A stretch of 64,000 bases of DNA from Desulfobulbaceae bacterium UBA2273 (GCA_002347095.1 DDWZ01000016.1:62001-126000); one strand, 5' to 3'; counted from the stretch's first letter, positions 31,796-39,151 are shown. The notes: generated by a model not told the origin, from the sequence alone. Numbers and translations: made by a program.

Positions 31796-33436
31796 ATGGC
31801 AACAGCAACAAAGAAAAAGCTGGTGCAGTGGGGTCCTGCCGAGGTCAAGTCGGCGCTCCTTGAGAAGTATCCGCCCAAGGTGGCCCGTAAACGCGCCAAG
31901 CAGATTATGATCAACGAAGCGCAGCAGAACGAGACCCCGGAACTCACCGCCAACGTGCGCACCATTCCCGGCATCATCACCATGCGCGGCTGCACCTATG
32001 CCGGCTGCAAGGGCGTTATCATGGGGCCGACCCGCGACATCGTCAATCTGGTGCATGGTCCCATCGGCTGCAGCTTTTATGCCTGGCTGACCCGCCGCAA
32101 CCAGACCGATGCGGGGCCGGACGGGGAAAACTATATGAACTACTGCTTTTCCACGGACATGCAGGAGCAGGACATCATCTTCGGCGGCGAGAAAAAGCTG
32201 GCCCAGGCGATCCAGGAGGCCTATGACCTCTTTCATCCCAAATCCATCGCCGTGTTCGCCACCTGTCCGGTGGGGTTGATCGGCGACGACATCCATACCG
32301 TGTCGAAGAACATGAAGGAAAAATTCGGCGACTGCAACGTCTACGCCTTTTCCTGCGAAGGGTACAAGGGGGTGAGCCAGTCCGCGGGCCATCACATCGC
32401 CAACAATCAGGTGTTTAGGCATCTGGTGGGGCAGAACGACGAGGTGAAGCCGGGCAAGTACAAGATCAATCTTTTGGGCGAGTACAACATCGGCGGCGAC
32501 GGTTTCGAGATCGACCGGATCTTCAAGAAATGCGGGATCACCTGCATCTCGACCTTTTCCGGCAACTCGACCTATGACCAGTTCGCCTCCTCCCATACCG
32601 CGGATCTGAACGCGGTCATGTGCCACCGCTCCATCAACTACGTGGCGGACATGATGGAGACCAAATACGGCATCCCCTGGGTCAAGGTGAATTTCATCGG
32701 CGCCAAGGCCACGGCCAAGAGCCTGCGCAAGATCGCCGGGTATTTCGGCGAAAAGGCGCTTATCGATCGGGTGGAAGCGGTTATCGCCGAGGAGATGCCC
32801 GAGGTGGAGGCGGCCCTGGCCGAAATCACCCCCCGGACCGAAGGCAAGACCGCGATGATGTTTGTCGGCGGTTCACGGGCCCATCATTACAAGGAACTCT
32901 TTGACGAGCTCAAGATGAAAACCATCTCCGCGGGCTATGAGTTCGGGCATCAGGACGATTATGAAGGACGCCAGGTGCTGCCCAATATCCAGGTGGATGC
33001 GGATAGCCGCAACATCGAGGAGATCGAGGTTTCGGCGGACGAAACCCGTTTCAAGCCGCGCAAAAGCGACAAGGAAATGAAAGCCCTTGAAAAGGCAGGC
33101 TACAGGTTCAAGCATTATGACGGCCTGGCCGCGGACATGGACAAGGGCACGCTTATCATCGACGATCTGAACCAGTACGAAGCGGAGAAACTCGTCGAAT
33201 TGATGAAGCCGGATATCTTTTGCGCAGGGGTCAAGGAGAAATATTCCATCCAGAAACTTGGCGTGCCTATGAAGCAGCTCCATAGCTATGACTCCGGCGG
33301 CCCCTATGCCGGTTTCCAGGGGGCGGTCAACTTCTACAAGGAGATCGACCGGATGGTGAACTCCAAGGTCTGGGGCTTCATGAAGGCCCCCTGGCAGAAG
33401 AATCCGCAGTTGTCGGCTTCGTATAACTGGGAGTAA
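31796..33436 (+). CDS. nifD: Nitrogenase MoFe protein alpha subunit
   Basis: The 546-residue subunit holds FeMo-cofactor and half of the P-cluster. P-cluster cysteines are C66 (RGCTYAGCKG), C92 (HGPIGCSFY) and C157 (ATCPVGLIGDD). The cofactor ligands are C276 (VMCHRSINYV) and H496 (KQLHSYDSGGPYAGF), and the active-site Q195/H199 pair lies in GVSQSAGHHIAN. An insertion of about 50 residues around 385-440 distinguishes it from the aerobic proteobacterial type and matches the Clostridium/anaerobe group. VnfD/AnfD is unlikely because no delta-subunit gene is present and nifEN, nifV and modABC are here. The ribosome site is AAGGAGG. Confidence 0.97.
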   Translation: MATATKKKLVQWGPAEVKSALLEKYPPKVARKRAKQIMINEAQQNETPELTANVRTIPGIITMRGCTYAGCKGVIMGPTRDIVNLVHGPIGCSFYAWLTRRNQTDAGPDGENYMNYCFSTDMQEQDIIFGGEKKLAQAIQEAYDLFHPKSIAVFATCPVGLIGDDIHTVSKNMKEKFGDCNVYAFSCEGYKGVSQSAGHHIANNQVFRHLVGQNDEVKPGKYKINLLGEYNIGGDGFEIDRIFKKCGITCISTFSGNSTYDQFASSHTADLNAVMCHRSINYVADMMETKYGIPWVKVNFIGAKATAKSLRKIAGYFGEKALIDRVEAVIAEEMPEVEAALAEITPRTEGKTAMMFVGGSRAHHYKELFDELKMKTISAGYEFGHQDDYEGRQVLPNIQVDADSRNIEEIEVSADETRFKPRKSDKEMKALEKAGYRFKHYDGLAADMDKGTLIIDDLNQYEAEKLVELMKPDIFCAGVKEKYSIQKLGVPMKQLHSYDSGGPYAGFQGAVNFYKEIDRMVNSKVWGFMKAPWQKNPQLSASYNWE

Positions 33437-33477
33437 CAACGGTGCTCGGCACCGAGCCCGTGGCGGGAAGCCAAGAA

Positions 33478-33586
33478 TTCCCTCCCCCCTCGGGGGGAGG
33501 GTTAGGGAGAGGGGGAATCTTTTTGAACGGAATATGTTGTATTTTCCCTCTCCCCCGGCCCCTCTCCCACAAGTGGGAGAGGGGGG
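33478..33586. repeat. Pair of inverted CCCTCTCCC-type repeats between nifD and nifK
   Basis: Copy one (33478-33518) contains CCTCCCCCCTCGGGGGGAGG and a TTAGGGAGAGGG tail. Copy two (33545-33586) is inverted and contains CCCTCTCCCACAAGTGGGAG. Each folds into a strong hairpin, and together they separate nifD and nifK by 218 bp. A third copy lies at 37471-37507, showing a dispersed family. Confidence 0.8.
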
Positions 33587-33654
33587 TAAATATGTAAGTT
33601 TCCTGTAAAGGGTCAGGTTTCAAGCCTGTTCAAACAAAAAACGAGGATACAACA

Positions 33655-35028
33655 ATGCTCTTACGACATACCCCGAAAGAAATAACAGAGCGCACGGCCT
33701 TGACCATCAATCCGGCCAAGACCTGTCAGCCCATCGGCGCCATGTATGCGGCTCTCGGCATCCACGGATGCCTGCCGCACAGCCATGGCTCCCAGGGTTG
33801 CTGTGCGTATCACCGCTCCGCCCTGACCCGGCATTACAAGGAGCCGATCTCCGCCTCCACCAGCTCTTTTACGGAGGGTGCCTCGGTTTTCGGCGGCCAG
33901 GCCAATATGCTGCAGGCCATCAATAACATATTCACCGTCTATAACCCCGAGGTGATAGCCATCCATACCACCTGCCTCTCCGAGACCATCGGCGACGATC
34001 TTCCCCAGATCAAGAAAAAGGCGGTCGCGGAAGGAAAGGTCCCCGAGGGCAGGTATTTGATCAGCGCCTCCACCCCGAGCTACGCGGGATCGCACGTCAC
34101 CGGTTTTTCCAACATGGTCAAGGCCATGGCCGGGATGGCCGAGCCGACCGGGAAGAAAAACGGCAAGGTCAACATCATCCCCGGCTGGGTGGAGCCTGCC
34201 GACATGGAGGAGATCAAGCGGATCACCAAGATGATCGGGGTGAAAACCATCCTTTTTCCGGACACCTCCGGCGTGCTCAACGGCCCGCTCTCCGGCGAGT
34301 ACAAGATGTTTCCGGAAGGCGGCACCACCGTGGCCGAGCTGCAAAGCACCGGGGACTCCAAGGGAACCCTGGCCCTGGGTGAATGGTGTTCCGCCGACGC
34401 GGCCCGTGAGCTCGATAAGAAGCACAAGGTTCCCTGTTCGGTGTTGGACATGCCCTTTGGCCTCAAGGCCACGGACCGTTTCATCGACGCCCTGCGGACC
34501 ATCGCCGGGGTGAGCATTCCCGAGGAGATTGCCCACGAGCGCGGGCAGTTGGTGGACATGATTTCGGACATGCACCAGTATCTCTACGGCAAGAAGGTGG
34601 CCCTGGTCGGCGACCCGGATCAGCTCATCGCCATGACCGAGTTTTTGGTCTCCATGGATATGAAGCCGATCCACATCGTCACCGGCACGCCGGGCAAGAA
34701 GTTTGAAAAAAGGATCAAGGAGCTCACCAAGGACATGGGCTGCGAGGTTAACGTCAAGGCGGCGGGGGATATGTTCCTGCTCCATCAGTGGATCAAGAAC
34801 GAACCGGTGGACCTGATCATCGGCAATACCTACTGCAAGTATATCGCCCGGGACGAGGACATCCCTTATGTGCGTTGGGGATTCCCCATCCTGGACCGGC
34901 AGGGGCACCAGTACTTCCCCACCGTGGGCTACAAGGGCGGCATCAGGCTGCTGGAGAAGATCCTCGGCGTTTTGCTCGACCGCAAAGACCGCGACGATGC
35001 CGAGTCGAAGTTCGAGCTGGTCCTGTAG
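33655..35028 (+). CDS. nifK: Nitrogenase MoFe protein beta subunit
   Basis: The 457-residue beta subunit completes the P-cluster with C24 (AKTCQPIGAMYA), C49 (HGSQGCCAYHR) and C107 (HTTCLSETIGDD). The serine region STPSYAGSHVTGF follows. It begins about 45 residues later than the Azotobacter protein, lacking the N-terminal extension, as in anaerobe-type enzymes. The C-terminal VRWGFPILDRQGHQYFPTVGY is typical of NifK. The gap of 218 bp from nifD is unusually long for subunits made in equal amounts. Confidence 0.97.
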   Translation: MLLRHTPKEITERTALTINPAKTCQPIGAMYAALGIHGCLPHSHGSQGCCAYHRSALTRHYKEPISASTSSFTEGASVFGGQANMLQAINNIFTVYNPEVIAIHTTCLSETIGDDLPQIKKKAVAEGKVPEGRYLISASTPSYAGSHVTGFSNMVKAMAGMAEPTGKKNGKVNIIPGWVEPADMEEIKRITKMIGVKTILFPDTSGVLNGPLSGEYKMFPEGGTTVAELQSTGDSKGTLALGEWCSADAARELDKKHKVPCSVLDMPFGLKATDRFIDALRTIAGVSIPEEIAHERGQLVDMISDMHQYLYGKKVALVGDPDQLIAMTEFLVSMDMKPIHIVTGTPGKKFEKRIKELTKDMGCEVNVKAAGDMFLLHQWIKNEPVDLIIGNTYCKYIARDEDIPYVRWGFPILDRQGHQYFPTVGYKGGIRLLEKILGVLLDRKDRDDAESKFELVL

Positions 35029-35147
35029 ATCCCTGCTCCGCAGGGTTGAAAAATGGGGGGCGGATTGCAATCCGGCCCCATCATGAAATGGCGTCGGCGG
35101 GGGAAGTGATCCCCCCGTCGCGTCTTCCCTGAACCCCGGAGGCTGGT

Positions 35148-36290
35148 GTGACCATTATCCATTTTCCTAAAACCAAGCAAGGGTGCTGCGGCAAGATTCC
35201 CCAGTGGCTCATCCTGCCCATGGCCCCCCAGGCGGCAGCCAGAATTTGTTTTTGCGGGGAGGACAAACTGCCCCAGGCGGTGCCCATCCGTGGCGCGCTT
35301 ACCTGGATCGCGGATCTGCTGGCCCAGGGAAACGAGATCGGCGGCCTGGACCTCCATGGCCCTGGGGACCCCCTGGCCACTCCGGCCATGACCACAGAGA
35401 TTCTGGCCGTGTTGCGGGAGCAGTATCCTGATTTGCCCTTGGGTATAACCACCCTGGGTCTCGGCCTGGCCGAACATGCCGGGGTGCTGGCCGAGCAGGG
35501 CGTTGTCAGGGTAACCCTGCTGCTGGATGCGGTTACTCCCCAGACAGTCAAGAAAATCTACACCTGGATTCGGCCGGGCAAACGGAACACCCCCCTGGCG
35601 GAAGCGGCCGAGATCCTGATCGAGGCGCAGGCCAAGGGAATCGCGGCCTGCAAAGCGGCAGGGATTGCGGTGTCCATCCAGGCAACGGTGTATGGAGGGA
35701 TCAATGAAGACGAGATTGAAGAGATTGCCCGCAAGGCGTCCGACCTCGGGGCCGACTCCATAAGCCTGCTGCCCGGAAAAGGATGGCTGAACACGGAAGC
35801 AAAACTGCCGCTGGTCTCGGAAGAGACCATGGCGACTCTGGCCAAGAAGGCGGCCCAGCACCTTTCGGTTGTGTGTTTGCCGGAGCAAGCACCTCCGGGC
35901 GAGAGCATCGCCCCGGTCGGAGAAGGCCTGTCCGTGCCCAAGCCAACCACGGACAGACCCAATGTGGCCGTGCTCAGCGCCAACGGCATGGATATCGACC
36001 TCCATCTCGGTCAGGCCATCAAGGCGCTGATCTATGGTCCAAGGGAAGACGGCCTGGCCTGTCTGCTCGAGACCCGGGATCTTCCCGAGCCCGGCAGCGG
36101 CGACAACCGCTGGCAGCAGGTGGCGGAAATTTTACATGACTGTTTTGTGCTGCTGGCCGCCAGCGCCGGGCAAAAGCCGCGGGAGATTTTAGGCCGCCAC
36201 GGGCTGGCCGTGCTGTTGCTTGAGGACAATGTCGAAGGCACGGTGGATGTACTCTACGGTGGCGGCAAGAAAGGTAGAAATAAGAAATAG
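35148..36290 (+). CDS. NifB-like protein lacking the radical-SAM cysteine motif, fused to NifX-type domain
   Basis: The 380-residue protein aligns by eye along its whole length with the NifB encoded at 46204. Shared marks are LPMAPQ versus LPVAPN, HGPGDPLA versus AGPGDPFA, IYTWIRPGKR versus IYSWVRDGKV, and GGINEDEIEEIARKASDLGAD versus PGINDQHILKVAETMQGLGAD. A C-terminal NifX/NafY-like domain (about residues 265-375) matches the NifB tail. The CX3CX2C motif is gone: the segment reads APQAAARICFC, keeping only C34 and C36. The HPCFN motif is also absent. SAM-radical chemistry is therefore not expected; a cofactor chaperone, storage or scaffold role is inference. It is co-oriented, 119 bp after nifK. 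Confidence 0.85.
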   Translation: MTIIHFPKTKQGCCGKIPQWLILPMAPQAAARICFCGEDKLPQAVPIRGALTWIADLLAQGNEIGGLDLHGPGDPLATPAMTTEILAVLREQYPDLPLGITTLGLGLAEHAGVLAEQGVVRVTLLLDAVTPQTVKKIYTWIRPGKRNTPLAEAAEILIEAQAKGIAACKAAGIAVSIQATVYGGINEDEIEEIARKASDLGADSISLLPGKGWLNTEAKLPLVSEETMATLAKKAAQHLSVVCLPEQAPPGESIAPVGEGLSVPKPTTDRPNVAVLSANGMDIDLHLGQAIKALIYGPREDGLACLLETRDLPEPGSGDNRWQQVAEILHDCFVLLAASAGQKPREILGRHGLAVLLLEDNVEGTVDVLYGGGKKGRNKK

Positions 36291-36315
36291 TATTCAAATA
36301 TAGGAGACACCCAAA

Positions 36316-36621
36316 ATGGCCATACCAGCGCGTCAGATCATCGTCTGCCAGAGTTTTCGGGTTGCCGGCGACAAGAAGGGCATTTGCCACAAGCAGACCG
36401 AAGGGTTTCTGCAATACATCGAAGAAGAGGTGCTCGACCGGGGGCTGGACTGCCTGATCAGCGCCACCACCTGCCTCAAACAATGCGAGTCCGGACCCAT
36501 CATGGTGATCCAGCCGGAGAACTGGTGGTTCAAGGGGGTGGACAGCGAAGAGGCGATCGACGCCATCCTGGACGGCCTTGAGGCTGGCGAGCCTGCCGCC
36601 GACTATCTCATCACCGCATAG
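36316..36621 (+). CDS. Thioredoxin-like [2Fe-2S] ferredoxin, Clostridium pasteurianum type
   Basis: The 101-residue protein has cysteines at 11, 24, 53 and 57 in the pattern seen in the 2Fe ferredoxin of C. pasteurianum and Shethna protein I (FeSI) of Azotobacter (VCQSFRVAGDKKGICHK and TTCLKQCESGPIM). These proteins form a thioredoxin-fold dimer, and the clostridial one binds the MoFe protein. Its place in the nif operon supports a role with nitrogenase, as electron carrier or conformational partner. The gene follows the NifB-like gene by 25 bp. Confidence 0.88.
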   Translation: MAIPARQIIVCQSFRVAGDKKGICHKQTEGFLQYIEEEVLDRGLDCLISATTCLKQCESGPIMVIQPENWWFKGVDSEEAIDAILDGLEAGEPAADYLITA

Positions 36622-36673
36622 GGCGGAGAGCACAAGAAGAGTTTGTAAAACCGTCCGGAGGGAGGAAAACACC

Positions 36674-36973
36674 ATGAGTCTAAAACCCCTGGGGATGGTC
36701 AAAACCATTGTCGAGGCGGCGGGGATGGGTATCTCCTATGCCTATGACGACCTGGTTTTTCTGGAGCACAACTCCTTTTTGCTCCAGTTCACCACCAACG
36801 ACCGGGAGATCACGGTCCACGTGAACAGCGAGGCGGACGAGGCCACGGTGCATGGCGATATAGAGCGGCTGCGGGAAGCCGCTCGTAATGTTGCAATGCA
36901 ATGTACCCGAGGGGGGCATTACACCCTGGTCCCGGAAGGGGAGGATTCCATTCGCATCGAATTCAGTGCGTAG
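36674..36973 (+). CDS. Small protein of unknown function in nif operon (99 aa)
   Basis: The product (MSLKPLGMVKTIVEAAGM...) has no motif I recognise. It looks like a single alpha/beta domain: a helix at the N-terminus, then strands (LVFLEHNSFLLQFTT, REITVHVNSEA), a helix (GDIERLREAARNVAMQCT) and a final strand (SIRIEFSA). There is one cysteine and no signal peptide. GGAGG with good spacing precedes the ATG. It is 52 bp after the ferredoxin gene and 14 bp before the acetyltransferase gene, so it is surely in the same transcript. Confidence 0.75.
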   Translation: MSLKPLGMVKTIVEAAGMGISYAYDDLVFLEHNSFLLQFTTNDREITVHVNSEADEATVHGDIERLREAARNVAMQCTRGGHYTLVPEGEDSIRIEFSA

Positions 36974-36987
36974 GCAGGGAGGGTCAC

Positions 36988-37437
36988 ATGGCGCAAACAG
37001 CGATACGCCCCGCTCTCTTGGGTGATCTTGACGGTTTGGTGGATCTGCTCCGCATGCTCTTTGCCATCGAGGCGGATTTTGCCTTTGATGCAGCCCTCCA
37101 GCGCAGGGGGCTGGCGATGCTCCTGGCGCATGAGGGAGCGGTTATATTGGTTGCCGAGGCAGCAGGGCAGGTCATCGGCATGTGTTCCGGACAACTGACC
37201 ATCTCCACGGCAGAGGGAGGCTTTTCCCTGTTGGTGGAGGATGTGGTGGTCGCCGAAGCCTGGCAGGGAAAGGGGATAGGCCGAGCATTGCTGGCCGCCC
37301 TGGAGCAGTGGGCAGCCGACAGAAAGATCGGGCGTCTTCAGCTTCTGGCCGACCGGAACAATGCTGCGGCCTTGGAATTTTATCGCAAACTCGGCTGGCA
37401 GGGTACGGAGCTTATCTGTCAACGCAGACGGATCTAG
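36988..37437 (+). CDS. GNAT-family N-acetyltransferase in nif operon
   Basis: The 149-residue protein has the GNAT fold: strand IRPALLGDLDGLVDLL, the acetyl-CoA pyrophosphate loop VVVAEAWQGKGIGRALLAALE (motif A, Q/RxxGxG/A) and the C-terminal AALEFYRKLGWQG motif. The substrate is unknown; protein lysine/N-terminal or small-molecule acetylation are all possible. The start follows GGGAGGGTCAC. It is embedded co-directionally in the nif operon between two small genes. Confidence 0.88.
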   Translation: MAQTAIRPALLGDLDGLVDLLRMLFAIEADFAFDAALQRRGLAMLLAHEGAVILVAEAAGQVIGMCSGQLTISTAEGGFSLLVEDVVVAEAWQGKGIGRALLAALEQWAADRKIGRLQLLADRNNAAALEFYRKLGWQGTELICQRRRI

Positions 37438-37470
37438 TACCTTGTAACTTTTTAATCGACATCACATTGA

Positions 37471-37507
37471 TTCCCTCCCCCTCGGGGGAGGGCTAGGGAG
37501 AGGGGAG
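37471..37507. repeat. CCCTCTCCC-type dispersed repeat
   Basis: TTCCCTCCCCCTCGGGGGAG with a CTAGGGAGAGGGG tail is the third good copy of the family found between nifD and nifK, in the same orientation as copy one there. It separates the acetyltransferase and HEPN-like genes. Confidence 0.75.
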
Positions 37508-37558
37508 ATTTTCAGAAATATTAAGAGCTACAAGGGACTCGGCTAAGGAGGGCAAATC

Positions 37559-38017
37559 ATGCCGGAATCACGCAAGGATGCAATTGCCAACCTGGCTGGG
37601 TTTCCCGCTCCCCACAGCGAACCCATCAAGGGGTGGGAGGAGTATCTGCGGGAGGGCAATCAGTTCCTGGCCACGGCCAACAATGCCTATACCCAGCGGA
37701 AAGAACCCTTCACCACCGCGATTCTGTATAACCTGGTGGCCATGGCCATTGAAAAACTGATCATGGCCCTGCTCATGAAAAGCGGCAAGCTGCCGTATAA
37801 CCACACCATGCACGATCTGGTGGAGGCCATTGATGAGTTTTTGCCCGGCGAACTAGAGGGCCTTGGGGCAGAGCTTAAGGCCTGGGATGGGTTTCAGGAT
37901 ATCTGCGATATCGAGAGCTACTCCATCACCCCTCCGACCATGGGGCAGATAGGCGGCATGCTCACCCTGGCCCTGGAGGTCCAGGCGCGGGTCATTGCCT
38001 CTGTTATCGACCGTTAA
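37559..38017 (+). CDS. HEPN-like helical protein in nif operon
   Basis: The 152-residue, all-helical protein has the HEPN arrangement: WEEYLREGNQFLATANNAYTQ, then TTAILYNLVAMAIEKLIMAL and a loop before HTMHDLVEAIDEFL, followed by a C-terminal helix pair. The RX4-6H ribonuclease motif of HEPN toxins is absent (KSGKLPYNHTMHD has no arginine), so a binding role is more likely than RNase activity. The partner nucleotidyltransferase (MNT) typical of HEPN toxin-antitoxin pairs is missing. Nif-operon context suggests an accessory role in nitrogen fixation, which is inference. Confidence 0.72.
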   Translation: MPESRKDAIANLAGFPAPHSEPIKGWEEYLREGNQFLATANNAYTQRKEPFTTAILYNLVAMAIEKLIMALLMKSGKLPYNHTMHDLVEAIDEFLPGELEGLGAELKAWDGFQDICDIESYSITPPTMGQIGGMLTLALEVQARVIASVIDR

Positions 38018-38055
38018 TATTGCAACCTATTGATTATATGAGAAGGAGAACGACC

Positions 38056-38277
38056 ATGGCGAGAAAAGACGTAGAGGCATTGCTTGTTGCCGGCGGCGGA
38101 GATAAGCATTTGCGGGCCAAATACGACGTCCCCGGAACCCGGGAGGAGTTTGTCGCCCTGGCGGCGGAAGACGGCTACCATTTCACCGTGGAGGAGCTTG
38201 ACGCGGTGCTCAAGGAATCGGGCGATGTCTTTGAAAAAAACGGCAACCCGGCCAAACGGCAGATTTGGTGGGTGTGA
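38056..38277 (+). CDS. Nif11 family protein
   Basis: The 73-residue protein matches the Nif11 domain: an N-terminal helix, DVEALLVAGGGDKHLRAKY, and the signature EEFVALAAEDGYHFTVEELDAVL. Nif11 proteins were named from nif clusters, and the domain also serves as leader in some peptide natural products. No GG cleavage site, core peptide or modification enzyme is present here, so it is a nif-associated stand-alone form. It is the last gene before a strong terminator. Confidence 0.85.
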   Translation: MARKDVEALLVAGGGDKHLRAKYDVPGTREEFVALAAEDGYHFTVEELDAVLKESGDVFEKNGNPAKRQIWWV

Positions 38278-38339
38278 GGGCTGCGGCTGGCAGGCCAGTT
38301 ACAAGGTCTGCCGAAAAAAAGATTTGAAGTTTACGACCC

Positions 38340-38376
38340 GAAGGGGCCAGACGAAAATGTCTGGCCCCTTCTTTTT
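38340..38376 (+). terminator. Intrinsic terminator of the nifH operon
   Basis: A perfect 13-bp stem, GAAGGGGCCAGAC (38340-38352) with GTCTGGCCCCTTC (38359-38371), has a 6-base loop and is followed by five T residues. It is 62 bp past the Nif11 stop. Confidence 0.92.
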
Positions 38377-38489
38377 GGATTGCGGGCATGGAATTCCGCC
38401 CCAACCTGTGCACGACTGCGCAGCTTTTTTCCTTGAAAGCGATCGTAAATAGAGCTATATTTGTAGCTGATAATTCAAGGAGGGAATGT

Positions 38490-38741
38490 ATGGATACGAT
38501 CTACGCCGACTACTCGATCAGTATGTCCGAGTTCAAGAAGAACCCGGCGCAGGTGTTGCGCTCCGCAGGCGAAAAGCCGGTAGCGGTGCTCAACCACAAC
38601 CGTCCCGCTTTCTATATGGTCACCCCCAAGCTTTTTGAAGCTTTGGTCGAGAAGTTGGTCGATCTGGATCTGGTTGAGCTTGTGCGCCAGCGACTGGCAC
38701 ACAAAGATACGGCCATCGAGGTGGATATTGACAAAATCTGA
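38490..38741 (+). CDS. Type II antitoxin (Phd/YefM-like)
   Basis: The 83-residue protein has the Phd/YefM N-terminal fold (YSISMSEFKKNPAQVLRSAGEKPVAVLNHNRPAFYMVTP) and a C-terminal toxin-binding tail (AHKDTAIEVDIDKI). It should bind and neutralise the RelE-type toxin encoded just downstream, and repress the pair's promoter. AAGGAGGG precedes the ATG. Its stop codon lies 14 bp inside the toxin frame. Confidence 0.9.
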   Translation: MDTIYADYSISMSEFKKNPAQVLRSAGEKPVAVLNHNRPAFYMVTPKLFEALVEKLVDLDLVELVRQRLAHKDTAIEVDIDKI

Positions 38742-39066
38742 AGTCGCTCCAGGTATCCCGAAGTACCGGCTCAAATTCATGCCGGAAGCACTCGAGGAGT
38801 GGAACGCTCTTGACGGGAGCATCAAGGCGGTGTTGCGCAAAGCGCTCAAAAAGCGTCTCGAACAGCCCCGCCCGCCTGGCTCGCACCTGCATGGCGACCT
38901 GCGCAATTGCTACAAAATTAAACTGCGCAAGCAGGGCTACCGTTTGGTTTATAGCGTTGAGGACGATGTGTTGGTCGTACTGGTGCTGGCTATCGATAAA
39001 CGCGAAGACATGGCCGCCTACCGGTCAGCGGTTGAGCGCCTGCTCTCGGGTAAGCAGGAAAAATAA
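38728..39066 (+). CDS. RelE/ParE-type toxin (mRNA interferase)
   Basis: The 112-residue product resembles RelE: KYRLKFMPEALEEWNALDGSIKAVLRK, then HGDLRNCYKIKLRKQGYRLVYSVEDDVLVVLVLAIDKRED. The basic residues and the YRLVY motif of ribosome-dependent RelE RNases are kept. No ATG fits upstream of the conserved region; the start is read as the TTG at 38728 (TTG-ACA-AAA), which overlaps the antitoxin gene by 14 bp and so is translationally coupled. A shorter form from the internal ATG at 38779 would lose the first strand. Confidence 0.85.
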   Translation: MTKSEVAPGIPKYRLKFMPEALEEWNALDGSIKAVLRKALKKRLEQPRPPGSHLHGDLRNCYKIKLRKQGYRLVYSVEDDVLVVLVLAIDKREDMAAYRSAVERLLSGKQEK

Positions 39067-39122
39067 TACGGTAGTAAGCTTACTTTTGGATTTATAGTTG
39101 CCGGTCAGTCCAGGGTGGAAGT

Positions 39123-39150
39123 GAATTAGATATACTGTCCCCAGAATTCC
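39123..39150. repeat. Left copy of inverted GGGGACA repeat
   Basis: GAATTAGATATACTGTCCCC with AGAATTCC attached matches, in inverse orientation, the element at 40423-40450 in about 22 of 28 positions. Sequences of this kind commonly flank REP-associated transposase elements (recollection). It abuts the attC-like site by one base. Confidence 0.6.
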
Positions 39151-39151
39151 A

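Noticed and set aside
33478..33586. CRISPR array
   Set aside because: Only two inverted copies of a GC-rich hairpin repeat are present, with no regular spacers and no cas genes. No CRISPR array was seen elsewhere in the window.
31796..35028. Vanadium or iron-only nitrogenase
   Set aside because: No anfG/vnfG delta-subunit gene is present, and nifEN, nifV and molybdate transport genes accompany the cluster.
35148..36290. Annotation of this gene as a second functional NifB
   Set aside because: The radical-SAM CX3CX2C and HPCFN motifs are missing, so catalytic NifB function is not supported.
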